A DNA stretch of 64,000 nt from Bacteroides sp. M10 (GCF_014334015.1 NZ_CP060488.1:186001-250000), one strand, 5' to 3'; positions 8,136 through 17,755 are shown, counted from the first letter of the stretch. The notes: generated by a model from the sequence alone, not told the origin. Translations and numbers: made by a program.

Positions 8136-11100
8136 ATGAGAAACAAATTTCAGAAATCAAGAAGCATAAGGATATTTATTTCATCCACCTTTCAAGATAT
8201 GCAGAGCGAAAGAGATATGCTGGTTACCAAAGTTTTTCCAAGACTGCGACAGATTGCCTACGAACGCAATGTCACACTGACTGAAGTCGATCTGCGATGG
8301 GGAATCACCGAAGAAGAAGCAAAATCAAGCAAAGTGGTGGAAATATGTTTGGACGAGATACGGAATTCACACCCGTTTTTCATCGGATTATTAGGAGAAA
8401 GATACGGTTGGTGTCCATCGAAAGAAACACTCATTGAACACCAGGCCATGCCTGACAGATATGAATGGCTTGCCGCTGACCTCGATCATGGAATGAGTAT
8501 TACGGAAATTGAAATTCAATATGGCGTACTTCGGTCGCTCGAACCGGTCTATGCCTCGTTCTATATACGGGAAGCAGATGAAAAGACGATGGAAACCGAT
8601 CCAAGACAGGCGCAGTTAAAAGAAACAGTAAGAAATAACAAAAGATATAACACCTATGATTACTGTTCCCCCGAACAATTGGGTGAACAGGTGGAATCGG
8701 AATTCAGAGCATTGCTCGACCACCTTTTCCCCAAAGATAAAGTCGAGGATCCTGCCGTACACGAAAGACAGAAACTACAAGCCTTTCTGGATGACAAATC
8801 GGATAATTATATACCCAATAAAGCTTATATCTCCTATCTGGACAAGTTTCTAAACGATACAACCAACCAGCATCTGGTGATTACCGGAGAAAGCGGTATG
8901 GGTAAGAGTGCCCTTTTGGCTTATTGGCTTAAAAATATCATCGAAGATGATCGGTGGAATGTGGTAGCACACTTTAGCGCCAACTCATCGCAGAGTTTGG
9001 ACACGACGGATATTGCGAAGCATATAACCACCCAGATAGACTCTCTATACGGACTTGAGCAGATGGAGGAAAACGACCGACAAATCGAACACAATGCTAC
9101 CGATACAGATAATATAGATTACCAGAAACTAGCCTTGAGGGCCCAACTAATTGCCGGACAAAAACCTTTACTAATCGTTTTGGACGGCGCCAATCAACTT
9201 TCGGACCGGAATCATAGAACAAAACTATTAAACTGGTTGCCTGACTTCCCGGACAATGTAAAAATAATCTTTTCAACTATCGAGGAAGATAAAACCATGC
9301 AGGTATTCAAAAAACGGAAATACCCTGTAATAACAGTCTACCCCTTACTGCTCGACCAACGCAAGGAACTGATTGTAGACTTTTTCGATCGTTATCGCAA
9401 GCGGCTGTCCGAACAACAACTGACCATGATACTCAAAGGCAGTGACATAACAGACAACACCATGGTACTGATGTCATTACTTGAGGAAATCAGATGTTTC
9501 GGAAATTTCGACAGCCTGACCAGCTTCATCAGCCAAATGACTAACCTGCCAGACATCAACTCGTTTTTTGACAGACTATTACAGCGCAAAGAGCAAATAT
9601 ACAACACCCCACTTTACCCCTCGCTAACATCAGACTTGCTGTCACTAATAGCATTATCCAAAGATGGATTATCTGAAACAGAACTGATTGCAATTAGCAA
9701 CATCCCGTCGCTCTACTGGTCTCAATTCTATTGTGCAAACACGGCCCACCTAATGATTAGGGACGGACGAGTGGTTTTTGCACACGACATGATACGACAG
9801 GCTATTGAACAGAAATACCTTAACAGCGAAAGAAAAGTACAATTAAGACAGAACATTATAGACTATTTCAATCGCGAAGAAAACAATAACTTCCGCAAGA
9901 TGGAGGAACTCCCCTATCAACTTTATCACGCCGAAAAATGGGACGAGCTCCACGAATGCATTTCAACACTCGGTTATATGAGCCGACAGTTTAGCACCAA
10001 CAACATTCATGAATTCATACTTTACTGGCGTACACTAAAACAAGCCGATGCTTCAAAATATAAAATTTCACAAGCCTATATTGAACAGATTATGGGAAGT
10101 ATGGCTGAAAAGGCTGAAATGGTAGTTATGCTACAATGGGCTTATTGGCAGATGTTCCGCAAAGACGTTATCCGGCTGACCAACATCTGTATTTCTTATC
10201 TGAATGATTTGGATGCAGCCTATGAACTGGTAGAATTCCTAATCCGTATGTGCGACCAGATGGCCGACGGCGATACCAGTGAAGAACGCTGCTCGTTCCA
10301 CAATCTGGCTGGTATGATCTGTATTCGCAAAAAAGAATACATCCAGGCGTTAAAGGAATATAGGGAAGGATTATCACTTGCAGTCCATGCTTACGGAGAA
10401 GACGACCTGAAAATAACATCTTACCTGTGTAACATCGCTGATGCATACCACAGTATCGGCGAATCACAAGATCCGGTCGATAAGGACGCATTGGAAAAAG
10501 CGAAGCTGATCCTCGAAAAAGTCCTTAAGATGCGCAAATCCATCCTGCCGGACATGCATGATGATATTGCCGTAGCATACGATAATCTCGCCGGTATATA
10601 CAGGTTGCTTGGTGAAGAAGAACTTGCTAAGGAATATCGTCTGAAAAGTCAGGACATATATGTCAGTCTCAAAGGTGAGAATGACATTGATGTAGCCATC
10701 GCCTATCATAATTATGCACTCGAATGCCGCATGGAACAAGATTTTGACCAAGCCAGAGAGTATGCCGAAAAAGCCCTTACGATATATCAGCACATATTAG
10801 GAGATGAAAATACGCATACCCAAGAAGAATATCACTCGCTTGCAGAAATTGAGATGTATAGTGGAAACTATCCCAAAGCGACCGAATATATGAGACATGC
10901 GATAGATATTTACCAAAAGATTGGAGACCGTGACATGACGCTGGTCGAGCTACTGAACAGCCAGTCCTCCATATATCTTCGGGCCAACCAACCTGATCTG
11001 TCTCTCAACACAACATTGGAGTGCATCAGTCTACTCGAAACATTAAAACAAACAGACTCAAAACTGGCTGCTACCATGTATGACAATCTGGGTAAAATCT

Positions 11101-13034
11101 ATCTCGTCCTAAATGATGAAAAGCTTTCGGAACATTATTATCTGAAAGGAGCCGAAACCTGGCATAATATGGATAACCTGGAAAAAGAGGCTGCCTCATA
11201 CTCCTATCTGGCCGCAGCATACAACACTTTCAATCGTTTCGAAGACGCCGCAGTTGCACTCGAAAAATCACTTGCTTTGCTGGAAGAATGCGATAAAAGT
11301 CAGGATGAAGCAGCTGCCTATGCGAACAATAATTACGGTGCAATATGTTTCAGACTAGGACACATAGACAAGGCAATCGAACACATTGAAAAAGCCTGGG
11401 AGATACGCTCCGCCCTGTTCGGTCCCGACGATCAGATGGCCAGACAGTACAAGGACACAGTTGACCAACTGAAACAGGCAAATGAAAATACAGAAGATTC
11501 AGCCAATGACAAACCCAATGAAAAGCAAACAGCCAATGCAAATGCCGAAATCGAAGAATTTGCAACCTACATCGGTATAGATGATCCGGCATTGACCGAT
11601 ACCTTCCGACAAGGGAGAGACGCCTTTCAGACGGGTTATTTTGAAAGAGCTGTCGACATGTTCAATCGTGCCCTTCATCATTGCAACCAAAAGGGGGTTG
11701 AAAAAATGTCAGTAGCCCGAAGCCTGATTTATCGCTATCTGGCTTATTCAATGGAAATGAAAAAGGAAGAAGACCAAGCAGAAGAATACTATCGTATGGC
11801 TGCCGACATCGCTATCCAAAACGATAATGATGCTGTGGCCGAACGGGTATTCAAAGACATGGCCGAATTCAATTGGAATCGAGGTAATTTCGAGCAGGCA
11901 GAAATGAGCTACTGGCATGAAATACGATGCTTGCTAAGTTTGTATGGCTTCTACAACAAGAAAACAATAGCATGTCTGAACAACATAGCGCAGGCCATAA
12001 CCAAACAAGATACTGTATACTGGCAAGTCATCCTCCGATGCTTCGAATTTGTTTATGTCCTCTCCAGCGACAACGAAGAATACAAACAGTCACACCAAAG
12101 TGCAAGCAATGGAATCGGTACGTCGATTGAACATCTAAAACAAGAAGACGAATCGTTTGATGACCAAAACTACCGAATCGATCTCGAAAGTGCAGTAATT
12201 GTTCTGATGGATTACACGATCGGCTTAGGCATGTACAATACAGCACATCAACTGTACATCTCTTTTCTTGAAGAAATAGCTGCAAACAGTGGAATAACCG
12301 TAGATGGCTATTACCTGATTAGTTTACGAAGAATAACAATGGATGCCGTTTTGGATAATCCGCACAGGGTAATCACAGCGGGACTCAACTTGTTACAGAA
12401 GGCTGAATCACAGCCTCCTTCCGACGAAATAAAAAGCCAAATAGAGATAACGATAGCAAATGCCTACTGCGACACCATGCAATATCATAAAGCCCTACCG
12501 CTCTATGAAACCAACCTGACTTACGAACCCAATCTCATCGTACCACTGGCCAAGTGTTACAATGCATTAAGCCACCCGCAAGAGGCTCTTCAGATGCTGG
12601 AAAATGCCATAGAGCAAGATCCGTCAATTTCCACATTGCCCGAAATTGACAAAGTTCTCGGTAAGATACTTCTTGACACAGGGCATATCAAGGAAGCTCT
12701 GGACGCCTTCAATCGTTACGAAGCTGACAAAACCGATACAGGAATCTCCCCTATGACTATCCAAAAAGCTCTCGCACTCTATTTGTCCGGTAGCGAAATG
12801 GATGCCACACAGCTGGTACATTCTGCCATGAAACTACTGAAAGATGAGAGCAACGACCTTTTGTACAGGATATCCATCGGCATTGAATTGATTGATTATA
12901 TGCTTCAAACAGGCAACATCGAACAGGCAGAAAAATTGATCGACCAACTTCACGGACTGTTGGAGGAATTGCCCGACAGTATGCAAGAGCCTTATAATAC
13001 CCGCATTGTCGCAATAAGACAAGCCCAAAACTAA
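8136..13034 (+). CDS. Large DUF4062-NTPase-TPR protein of STAND type
   Basis: This 1632-residue protein has three visible parts. Residues about 10-200 form a DUF4062 domain: RIFISSTFQDMQSERDML, then EVDLRWGITEEEA and FFIGLLGERYGW. A P-loop NTPase follows, with Walker A GESGMGKS at 251-258 and a Walker B-like LLIVLDGANQL around Asp350, then NWLPDFPDNVKIIFST. This order resembles eukaryotic NPHP3/NWD1-type proteins and bacterial STAND ATPases. From about residue 720 to the end are tetratricopeptide-like helical repeats in two blocks, split by a low-complexity Asn/Glu-rich stretch near 1115-1140. STAND proteins usually use C-terminal repeats to sense a ligand and the NTPase to oligomerise and switch on an N-terminal effector. 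By analogy this could be an immune or stress sensor, but the ligand and output are unknown. No signal peptide is seen. A 247-residue gene follows after 38 bases. Confidence 0.85.
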   Translation: MRNKFQKSRSIRIFISSTFQDMQSERDMLVTKVFPRLRQIAYERNVTLTEVDLRWGITEEEAKSSKVVEICLDEIRNSHPFFIGLLGERYGWCPSKETLIEHQAMPDRYEWLAADLDHGMSITEIEIQYGVLRSLEPVYASFYIREADEKTMETDPRQAQLKETVRNNKRYNTYDYCSPEQLGEQVESEFRALLDHLFPKDKVEDPAVHERQKLQAFLDDKSDNYIPNKAYISYLDKFLNDTTNQHLVITGESGMGKSALLAYWLKNIIEDDRWNVVAHFSANSSQSLDTTDIAKHITTQIDSLYGLEQMEENDRQIEHNATDTDNIDYQKLALRAQLIAGQKPLLIVLDGANQLSDRNHRTKLLNWLPDFPDNVKIIFSTIEEDKTMQVFKKRKYPVITVYPLLLDQRKELIVDFFDRYRKRLSEQQLTMILKGSDITDNTMVLMSLLEEIRCFGNFDSLTSFISQMTNLPDINSFFDRLLQRKEQIYNTPLYPSLTSDLLSLIALSKDGLSETELIAISNIPSLYWSQFYCANTAHLMIRDGRVVFAHDMIRQAIEQKYLNSERKVQLRQNIIDYFNREENNNFRKMEELPYQLYHAEKWDELHECISTLGYMSRQFSTNNIHEFILYWRTLKQADASKYKISQAYIEQIMGSMAEKAEMVVMLQWAYWQMFRKDVIRLTNICISYLNDLDAAYELVEFLIRMCDQMADGDTSEERCSFHNLAGMICIRKKEYIQALKEYREGLSLAVHAYGEDDLKITSYLCNIADAYHSIGESQDPVDKDALEKAKLILEKVLKMRKSILPDMHDDIAVAYDNLAGIYRLLGEEELAKEYRLKSQDIYVSLKGENDIDVAIAYHNYALECRMEQDFDQAREYAEKALTIYQHILGDENTHTQEEYHSLAEIEMYSGNYPKATEYMRHAIDIYQKIGDRDMTLVELLNSQSSIYLRANQPDLSLNTTLECISLLETLKQTDSKLAATMYDNLGKIYLVLNDEKLSEHYYLKGAETWHNMDNLEKEAASYSYLAAAYNTFNRFEDAAVALEKSLALLEECDKSQDEAAAYANNNYGAICFRLGHIDKAIEHIEKAWEIRSALFGPDDQMARQYKDTVDQLKQANENTEDSANDKPNEKQTANANAEIEEFATYIGIDDPALTDTFRQGRDAFQTGYFERAVDMFNRALHHCNQKGVEKMSVARSLIYRYLAYSMEMKKEEDQAEEYYRMAADIAIQNDNDAVAERVFKDMAEFNWNRGNFEQAEMSYWHEIRCLLSLYGFYNKKTIACLNNIAQAITKQDTVYWQVILRCFEFVYVLSSDNEEYKQSHQSASNGIGTSIEHLKQEDESFDDQNYRIDLESAVIVLMDYTIGLGMYNTAHQLYISFLEEIAANSGITVDGYYLISLRRITMDAVLDNPHRVITAGLNLLQKAESQPPSDEIKSQIEITIANAYCDTMQYHKALPLYETNLTYEPNLIVPLAKCYNALSHPQEALQMLENAIEQDPSISTLPEIDKVLGKILLDTGHIKEALDAFNRYEADKTDTGISPMTIQKALALYLSGSEMDATQLVHSAMKLLKDESNDLLYRISIGIELIDYMLQTGNIEQAEKLIDQLHGLLEELPDSMQEPYNTRIVAIRQAQN

Positions 13035-13072
13035 GAAAGAATAATAAACAGGTATAAAAATAATAATGTAAT

Positions 13073-13816
13073 ATGAATATTCAGGAAATTTTAAATATGC
13101 TTGACGAAGACATAGCACGTGCCGAAGAGCAACAACCAGATAACAAGGAGGAGAATATCGATTTTCTGTTGTCCGAATTGGAAGCATCCCGTGAATTGGA
13201 CGAGGACCGGCTTGCGGAAAAATACCTGGCCATGCACACTATGTATCAATTCCTTACCCGACCAGGTAATCTTATCAAAATACTTGACTGTAAAGATCAG
13301 CTTACGCTAGGTGAATGCCTGCCTATGCTCACTTATCTACCGTGGGTAAAAGACACCGAATTTGAACGGCTCTGTCTGGAAGCATCATTTTGCTCCCTGT
13401 ATAACCATTTTCAATATGGGAATGAACTGGAAAAAGGTTTTGCAGCCATTGCAACCATAAAATTACTGCTTCATCACTCAGAGCAGCTTTTACCTTGTTT
13501 CGAAGAGTTTCAACAAATAGCCTACGAAAACGAGCACTTGCATAAACAGATGGACGAAGTGGATTTCCAATATGAACCCCAAATACTACTTTATCAGGTG
13601 CAGGCTTCGATGGTACCTTTCGTCCGGCGGGTTTACGAAATGTATCCGATGCTGGAAGAAGAAAGAATAAATGAATTCTGCAATAGAATCGAAGCAACGC
13701 TTGCTAATTTAGAATTGTCGCAGGAAAGAATGATGTTTAAAACCCGACTGATTTATAATTTCATGATTGAAGCGGATATCAGGTGCTATGAAGGAATAAA
13801 TGAAGAAGAGGAATGA
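13073..13816 (+). CDS. Unknown 247-residue protein paired with the STAND gene
   Basis: I do not recognise this family. The protein is cytoplasmic (no signal or membrane segment), acidic and apparently almost all helical. Its N-terminus is rich in Glu/Asp (NMLDEDIARAEEQQPDNKEE). Helices follow with regular Leu/Phe spacing, such as LGECLPMLTYLPWVKDTEFE and FAAIATIKLLLHHSEQLLP. It ends in an acidic EGINEEEE. It starts 38 bases after the STAND stop with no promoter-like box between, and a strong hairpin follows at 13834-13876, so the two genes very probably form one transcript. A helical adaptor, inhibitor or regulatory partner for the large protein is an inference from context only. Confidence 0.75.
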   Translation: MNIQEILNMLDEDIARAEEQQPDNKEENIDFLLSELEASRELDEDRLAEKYLAMHTMYQFLTRPGNLIKILDCKDQLTLGECLPMLTYLPWVKDTEFERLCLEASFCSLYNHFQYGNELEKGFAAIATIKLLLHHSEQLLPCFEEFQQIAYENEHLHKQMDEVDFQYEPQILLYQVQASMVPFVRRVYEMYPMLEEERINEFCNRIEATLANLELSQERMMFKTRLIYNFMIEADIRCYEGINEEEE

Positions 13817-13833
13817 TAGTCATTCGACTACAA

Positions 13834-13876
13834 ATAAATCCCGGTCTTGTGGTTTCATCCTTGAGCCGGGATTTAT
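13834..13876. terminator. Bidirectional terminator-like hairpin after the STAND operon
   Basis: The arms ATAAATCCCGG (13834-13844) and CCGGGATTTAT (13866-13876) pair perfectly over 11 bp with a 21-base loop. It lies between convergent transcription units, so it can end both the STAND operon and the methyltransferase operon. Confidence 0.65.
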
Positions 13877-13931
13877 AAATGAAAGAAGAACCCGATATCC
13901 CGTTTCCGGCTTTTCTTACCGCCAGTACTTA

Positions 13932-14783
13932 TTATTTATTCAAATATCCATTTTTCGCAGCCTCCCAACCAATAATTGCAGTCTTGCGAATCTCTCCCCA
14001 GTGGTAATTACCCAACTCACCGGAAGAACGAATGACACGATGGCATGGAATAAGGAAAGCTACGGGATTCTCACCGACAGCCGTTCCTACAGCCCGGCAA
14101 GCCTTCGGGTTATTAATACCTGCGGCTATATCTCCATAAGTAGTCAATCCGGCGACAGGGATTTTCAGTAAAGTTTCCCAGACCTTTAGTTGAAAGTCAG
14201 TACCTTTCAAATGCAGCTTTATATCTTTATGTTTCTTCCAATCCTGCGTGAAGATGGATAAAGCATTTTGCTGCATCTCATCCACAGCCGGAGTAAACGT
14301 TGCATTAGGAAACTTCTTCAACAAGGAATGAAATGCCGCATCGTGATCGTCTGCAAACTCCAGACAACAAATACCTTTATTGGTAGACGCAATAAATAGT
14401 TCACCAAAAGGACTTTTGAAAAAACTGTAATTGATAGAAAGATTTTCACCACCGTTTTTATACTCGCCCGGTGTCATGCCTTCTATATTTACAAACAAAT
14501 CATACAATCTGCCCGTACCGGAAAGTCCCGTTTCCTGTGCCGTATCAAACAAAGACGCATGAGTCTCATCCAAGATTTTCTTGGCATATTCAATACTGGT
14601 ATATTGCAAGAATTTCTTAGGACTAACCCCTGCCCACTCCGTAAACATACGTTGGAAATGTGCCGTACTCAACGCCACTTCCCGGGCAATCTCATCCAGT
14701 CCCGGTTGCCTTTTGAAATTCTCCCTTATATACCCGATTGCCTGTGCAATACGTGCATAATCAAGCGTTTCTTGCTCATTCAT
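13932..14783 (-). CDS. AraC HTH fused to O6-methylguanine-DNA methyltransferase (Ada-like)
   Basis: The protein combines an AraC-type DNA-binding domain (about residues 10-110, LDEIAREVALSTAHFQRMF) with a C-terminal methylated-DNA:protein-cysteine methyltransferase domain (about 115-280). The suicide acceptor is in FLIPCHRVIRSSG, Cys247. It repairs O6-alkylguanine by transferring the alkyl group to that Cys. The N-terminal zinc/phosphotriester-sensing domain of E. coli Ada is absent, so classical Ada activation by DNA methyl-phosphotriesters is not possible; any regulatory role must work differently. The order HTH then methyltransferase is normal for this shortened Ada class. Its start overlaps the stop of the upstream methyltransferase gene by 4 bases (ATGA), indicating translational coupling. 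Confidence 0.9.
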   Translation of the reverse strand: MNEQETLDYARIAQAIGYIRENFKRQPGLDEIAREVALSTAHFQRMFTEWAGVSPKKFLQYTSIEYAKKILDETHASLFDTAQETGLSGTGRLYDLFVNIEGMTPGEYKNGGENLSINYSFFKSPFGELFIASTNKGICCLEFADDHDAAFHSLLKKFPNATFTPAVDEMQQNALSIFTQDWKKHKDIKLHLKGTDFQLKVWETLLKIPVAGLTTYGDIAAGINNPKACRAVGTAVGENPVAFLIPCHRVIRSSGELGNYHWGEIRKTAIIGWEAAKNGYLNK

Positions 14784-15325
14784 AACAGAGGTTTGCCGTT
14801 TATTTCCAAATCCAGTAACCGTTTTTTAGCAGGAAGACCGCCGGCATACCCCACAAGCGCGTGGTTACTGCCGATAACACGATGACACGGAGCAAAAATA
14901 GAAATAGCGTTCGCACCGTTAGCAGCGGCAACCGCACGGACAGCCTTCGGCATATCCAGCTGTTTCGCCAATTCTCCATACGATACAGTCGAACCGTACG
15001 GAATATCCAGCAACTTATACCATACACTTTTCTGAAAATCCGTACCTACAAAAAGCAAAGGCACTTCAAACGCAGTCCGTTCACCATTGAAATATTCGTC
15101 CAACTGCTTAATCGCTTCCTGTATAACCTCGGATGTACTTTCTTCATAACAGGCTTTCAACACTTTCCGTAACCTCCTGTCTACAATATCCCTATGACTT
15201 TCAACTGCCCAGTCACAAAGACAAAGCCGATCCTCAAACGAGCCAAGCATCAAATCGCCACAAGGAGAATGATAACGCTGTATCCGAATGACATTGCCAA
15301 CTATTTCTTTCCTTTTATCTTCCAT
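14780..15325 (-). CDS. ogt: Methylated-DNA--protein-cysteine methyltransferase (Ogt-like)
   Basis: This 181-residue stand-alone alkylguanine-DNA alkyltransferase directly reverses O6-alkylguanine and O4-alkylthymine damage. The active-site motif is FAPCHRVIGSNHALVGYAGG with Cys147, preceded by the DNA-binding helix region SVSYGELAKQLDMPKAVRAV. The N-terminus has a short alpha/beta lead-in typical of Ogt. It is the first gene of a two-gene operon, overlapping the Ada-like gene by 4 bases. A -7 box lies upstream at 15376-15383. A second repair methyltransferase in the same transcript is redundant chemistry, presumably with different damage preference or regulation. Confidence 0.9.
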   Translation of the reverse strand: MEDKRKEIVGNVIRIQRYHSPCGDLMLGSFEDRLCLCDWAVESHRDIVDRRLRKVLKACYEESTSEVIQEAIKQLDEYFNGERTAFEVPLLFVGTDFQKSVWYKLLDIPYGSTVSYGELAKQLDMPKAVRAVAAANGANAISIFAPCHRVIGSNHALVGYAGGLPAKKRLLDLEINGKPLL

Positions 15326-15375
15326 CTTAACTTATTTTCGAGGATTGATAGCACTGCTTTTGTTTTCCACACCTG

Positions 15376-15383
15376 CAAAAATA
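15376..15383 (-). promoter_or_regulatory. -7 promoter box for the methyltransferase operon
   Basis: CAAAAATA reads TATTTTTG on the minus strand and matches TAnnTTTG, about 50 bases upstream of the start at 15325. Confidence 0.45.
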
Positions 15384-15537
15384 CATTTATTGTACTTACA
15401 ACTGAAAAAGCAATCCATCATATTTTGACTTTCAAATCCATTTTAGTTTCCAATGCCACAAAATTACCACACATATATCTGATAAACAACCCGAAAATTG
15501 CGATTCTTATAAAATCCTTTATTCATTGGAGTTACAA

Positions 15538-15550
15538 GTGTGAGGGTAAA
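15538..15550 (+). repeat. Outlying GTGAGGGT repeat next to the VirE gene
   Basis: GTGTGAGGGTAAA abuts the stop codon of the VirE-like gene. The core GTGAGGGT (15540-15547) is identical to the units clustered at 18673-18773, on the other side of the VirE/HU gene pair. Confidence 0.6.
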
Positions 15551-17644
15551 CTACTCCACCTTTACCAAATGATAAAGCGTCCCCTTACGAGATTTACGAC
15601 AAGGAATATTCAGTTTCTGAAGTGCGCGCCCAAACTGTCCCACCTTACTAATAGCCAACTTATCCCGTGTTTTCGTCTGTAAATAGCTCAAAATCTGCAT
15701 AGCAGTCAGCCATTCGCCTTCCATTTCCTCCTCTACCGGATTAAGATAACAATGAAACAACTGTTCCAACGGACTAGCCTGTTCGAACTCACGGTTGGTC
15801 TGTTTCAATATATTTTCATCTTCATCATTCAGCCAATAACGTTCCCCTTTATAAATCGCCTCCATTGCTTGAGCATACAGCTGTTTGTAATTGATGGTAA
15901 CGTTCGTTTGAATAGGAGCCGTCACCTCGATACAAATGAAACGGCGGCTACCACTGGGATCGGTAAGCAAATCTTTCTGATTGCTGGTTCCGATAAAAGA
16001 AGCATAACGCCTCATTTCCCGAATCGTATTACCGTAAGGCTTACGCAAATTCGCAACAGGCTTCTGCAACAAATGCTTCAGGAATCCCTGCTGACTGACA
16101 TTAATCTGATCGAACTCATCAATATTAATCAGAAAAAAGCGTCCCAGATAACGTTCCGCCTCCTGCTTACTCTTAAAATCAATACTGTCCGTATAGCCGA
16201 AACGAAGTTCCGGCGGCAGGATAATGCGACAAAATGTAGACTTGCGATACCCTTGCGAACCCACCAGCAAAGGCGAAGTACTATTACCATGCTGCCGGTC
16301 AACTCCCCTCCAATGCGCCACCATACTAAGGAACCAACGGTAAAACAATTCCTGCCAATGCGGATTATCACAAGGAACCAAACCGGCCAATGCACGAATA
16401 CGATCCTTTCCATCCCAACGCCCTGCCTCATAAAGATATTCTTCGACAGGATTGTACAAAGGAACACATTCCGAATTCAGAAAACGATCCACATCACGGT
16501 CCCACGCACTAATTCCCTCTTTCAATGCATTGATTGCAATGCTGTTGCGCACCCGTTTATCCATCGGCTTAAAGCAAAAATGAACGGAGTCACGCTGACG
16601 ATATTCCAAATCATCCAGCACCGTATTGTAACGGAATTCATAACGGCGTTTCATAAACTCTTCCAACAGAAAAGCCGTCTCCTGCTCTTTGCTGATGCTG
16701 CTTTTCTTGCCGAATCCCTTACATTCCTGGTAAAGATTATGGAGTATCGAACGAATCACCTGTTCTTCCTCCTCGCGATAATAATGAATCATCGTCTGCC
16801 GTATCGCCTCCTCTTCGGGGATACCCGCTTTGAAACAATGCTCGGCAAGGCGGACCAGCAAAGACTGCAAGTCGTCCCCACGTTTCCAGTTCTCCATTTC
16901 CTGAAGTGCCCTGTTCAATGCCGCTTCATAAATCTTCGTGAACGTTTGTGCCGACTCATATCCCGGTTGCAATCGCAATAACGGATTTTTCTCCTCCTGC
17001 TTCCGCTGGCGGAAAGTCTCTTCTCCCGGCATCGTAAGCGGCTGTTCCAAACAAAACGGCACTGCATCCGGATTATAATAAGGAGCCTCATCCAACGTCA
17101 TACGACATTTCTGTGTCAACACAGGTTCCTTCAAATCGATATCGAAAGGCAACATAGGCTGATAACATTTCACAGCCAGCCGATAAGCATGAACATGAAA
17201 CAGTTCCGCCTCCGCCTCTTCAGATGGCAACCCTCCATCGTCCGGCAAGGCAAAACGAACCCATATCTTCACACTACGACCGCTGGAACCACAAAAAGCA
17301 GCAAAAGTCTGTGGCAGAAGTGCCGCTTGCCGTTTCACAAATTCCGCTTCCGACCCACCGGCCAACCGGCTCACTTCCAACTGTACCAAACCGTTATACT
17401 GCTTCATCTTCCGTTCACCCTCTTTGGTCCGGGTATATTCCACAGCAGAATAAATGTATGGCAACTTATCTATATGTTCGTACCGGGCATACGTACCTTC
17501 CAGTAACGGTATAATTTCCCGCAAAGCCGTGATATGCCCCGCTTTGGTTTCCGTTTTCATTTTGTCGAATAATGTGCCTGCCTCACAAATGCTAAGAGTC
17601 TCTTTTCCGCTCCCGTTGTCTTGTCTGATTAAAGTAATTTTCAT
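15551..17644 (-). CDS. VirE/DUF3874-family protein with BT4734-like N-terminal domain
   Basis: The 697-residue protein resembles Bacteroides VirE-family proteins. Residues about 45-200 match the BT4734-like N-terminal region, which is thought to be primase-related. A VirE-type ATPase core follows, with a P-loop-like GSQGYRKST at 462-470 and the downstream acidic motif FLINIDEFDQI. The C-terminal part (about 600-697) ends in a DUF3874-like winged-helix region. VirE-family ATPases occur in phages, islands and plasmids as primase-helicase replication proteins. The P-loop has Arg where the usual Gly precedes Lys, so activity could be altered. It is divergent from the HU-like gene, with a 24-bp inverted repeat between them. 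The name VirE does not imply the Agrobacterium protein. Confidence 0.8.
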   Translation of the reverse strand: MKITLIRQDNGSGKETLSICEAGTLFDKMKTETKAGHITALREIIPLLEGTYARYEHIDKLPYIYSAVEYTRTKEGERKMKQYNGLVQLEVSRLAGGSEAEFVKRQAALLPQTFAAFCGSSGRSVKIWVRFALPDDGGLPSEEAEAELFHVHAYRLAVKCYQPMLPFDIDLKEPVLTQKCRMTLDEAPYYNPDAVPFCLEQPLTMPGEETFRQRKQEEKNPLLRLQPGYESAQTFTKIYEAALNRALQEMENWKRGDDLQSLLVRLAEHCFKAGIPEEEAIRQTMIHYYREEEEQVIRSILHNLYQECKGFGKKSSISKEQETAFLLEEFMKRRYEFRYNTVLDDLEYRQRDSVHFCFKPMDKRVRNSIAINALKEGISAWDRDVDRFLNSECVPLYNPVEEYLYEAGRWDGKDRIRALAGLVPCDNPHWQELFYRWFLSMVAHWRGVDRQHGNSTSPLLVGSQGYRKSTFCRIILPPELRFGYTDSIDFKSKQEAERYLGRFFLINIDEFDQINVSQQGFLKHLLQKPVANLRKPYGNTIREMRRYASFIGTSNQKDLLTDPSGSRRFICIEVTAPIQTNVTINYKQLYAQAMEAIYKGERYWLNDEDENILKQTNREFEQASPLEQLFHCYLNPVEEEMEGEWLTAMQILSYLQTKTRDKLAISKVGQFGRALQKLNIPCRKSRKGTLYHLVKVE

Positions 17645-17755
17645 CCTATTTTTGTCTATTTTTTCTACAATTACATCTACATATTTAATTCCTGTAAAGG
17701 TACGCTTTTATCTTCCGGAAAGCAAGCATTCTATCTGATAAATACCCGTATTTCA

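Noticed and set aside
13800..14171. 123-codon plus-strand frame after the STAND partner gene
   Set aside because: It runs through the terminator hairpin and antisense to the Ada-like gene, with no domain-like sequence.
16129..16981. Long plus-strand open frames opposite the VirE-like gene (up to about 400 codons from 15752)
   Set aside because: They lie antisense to a gene with clear motifs and have no recognisable domain; this is a by-product of its codon composition.
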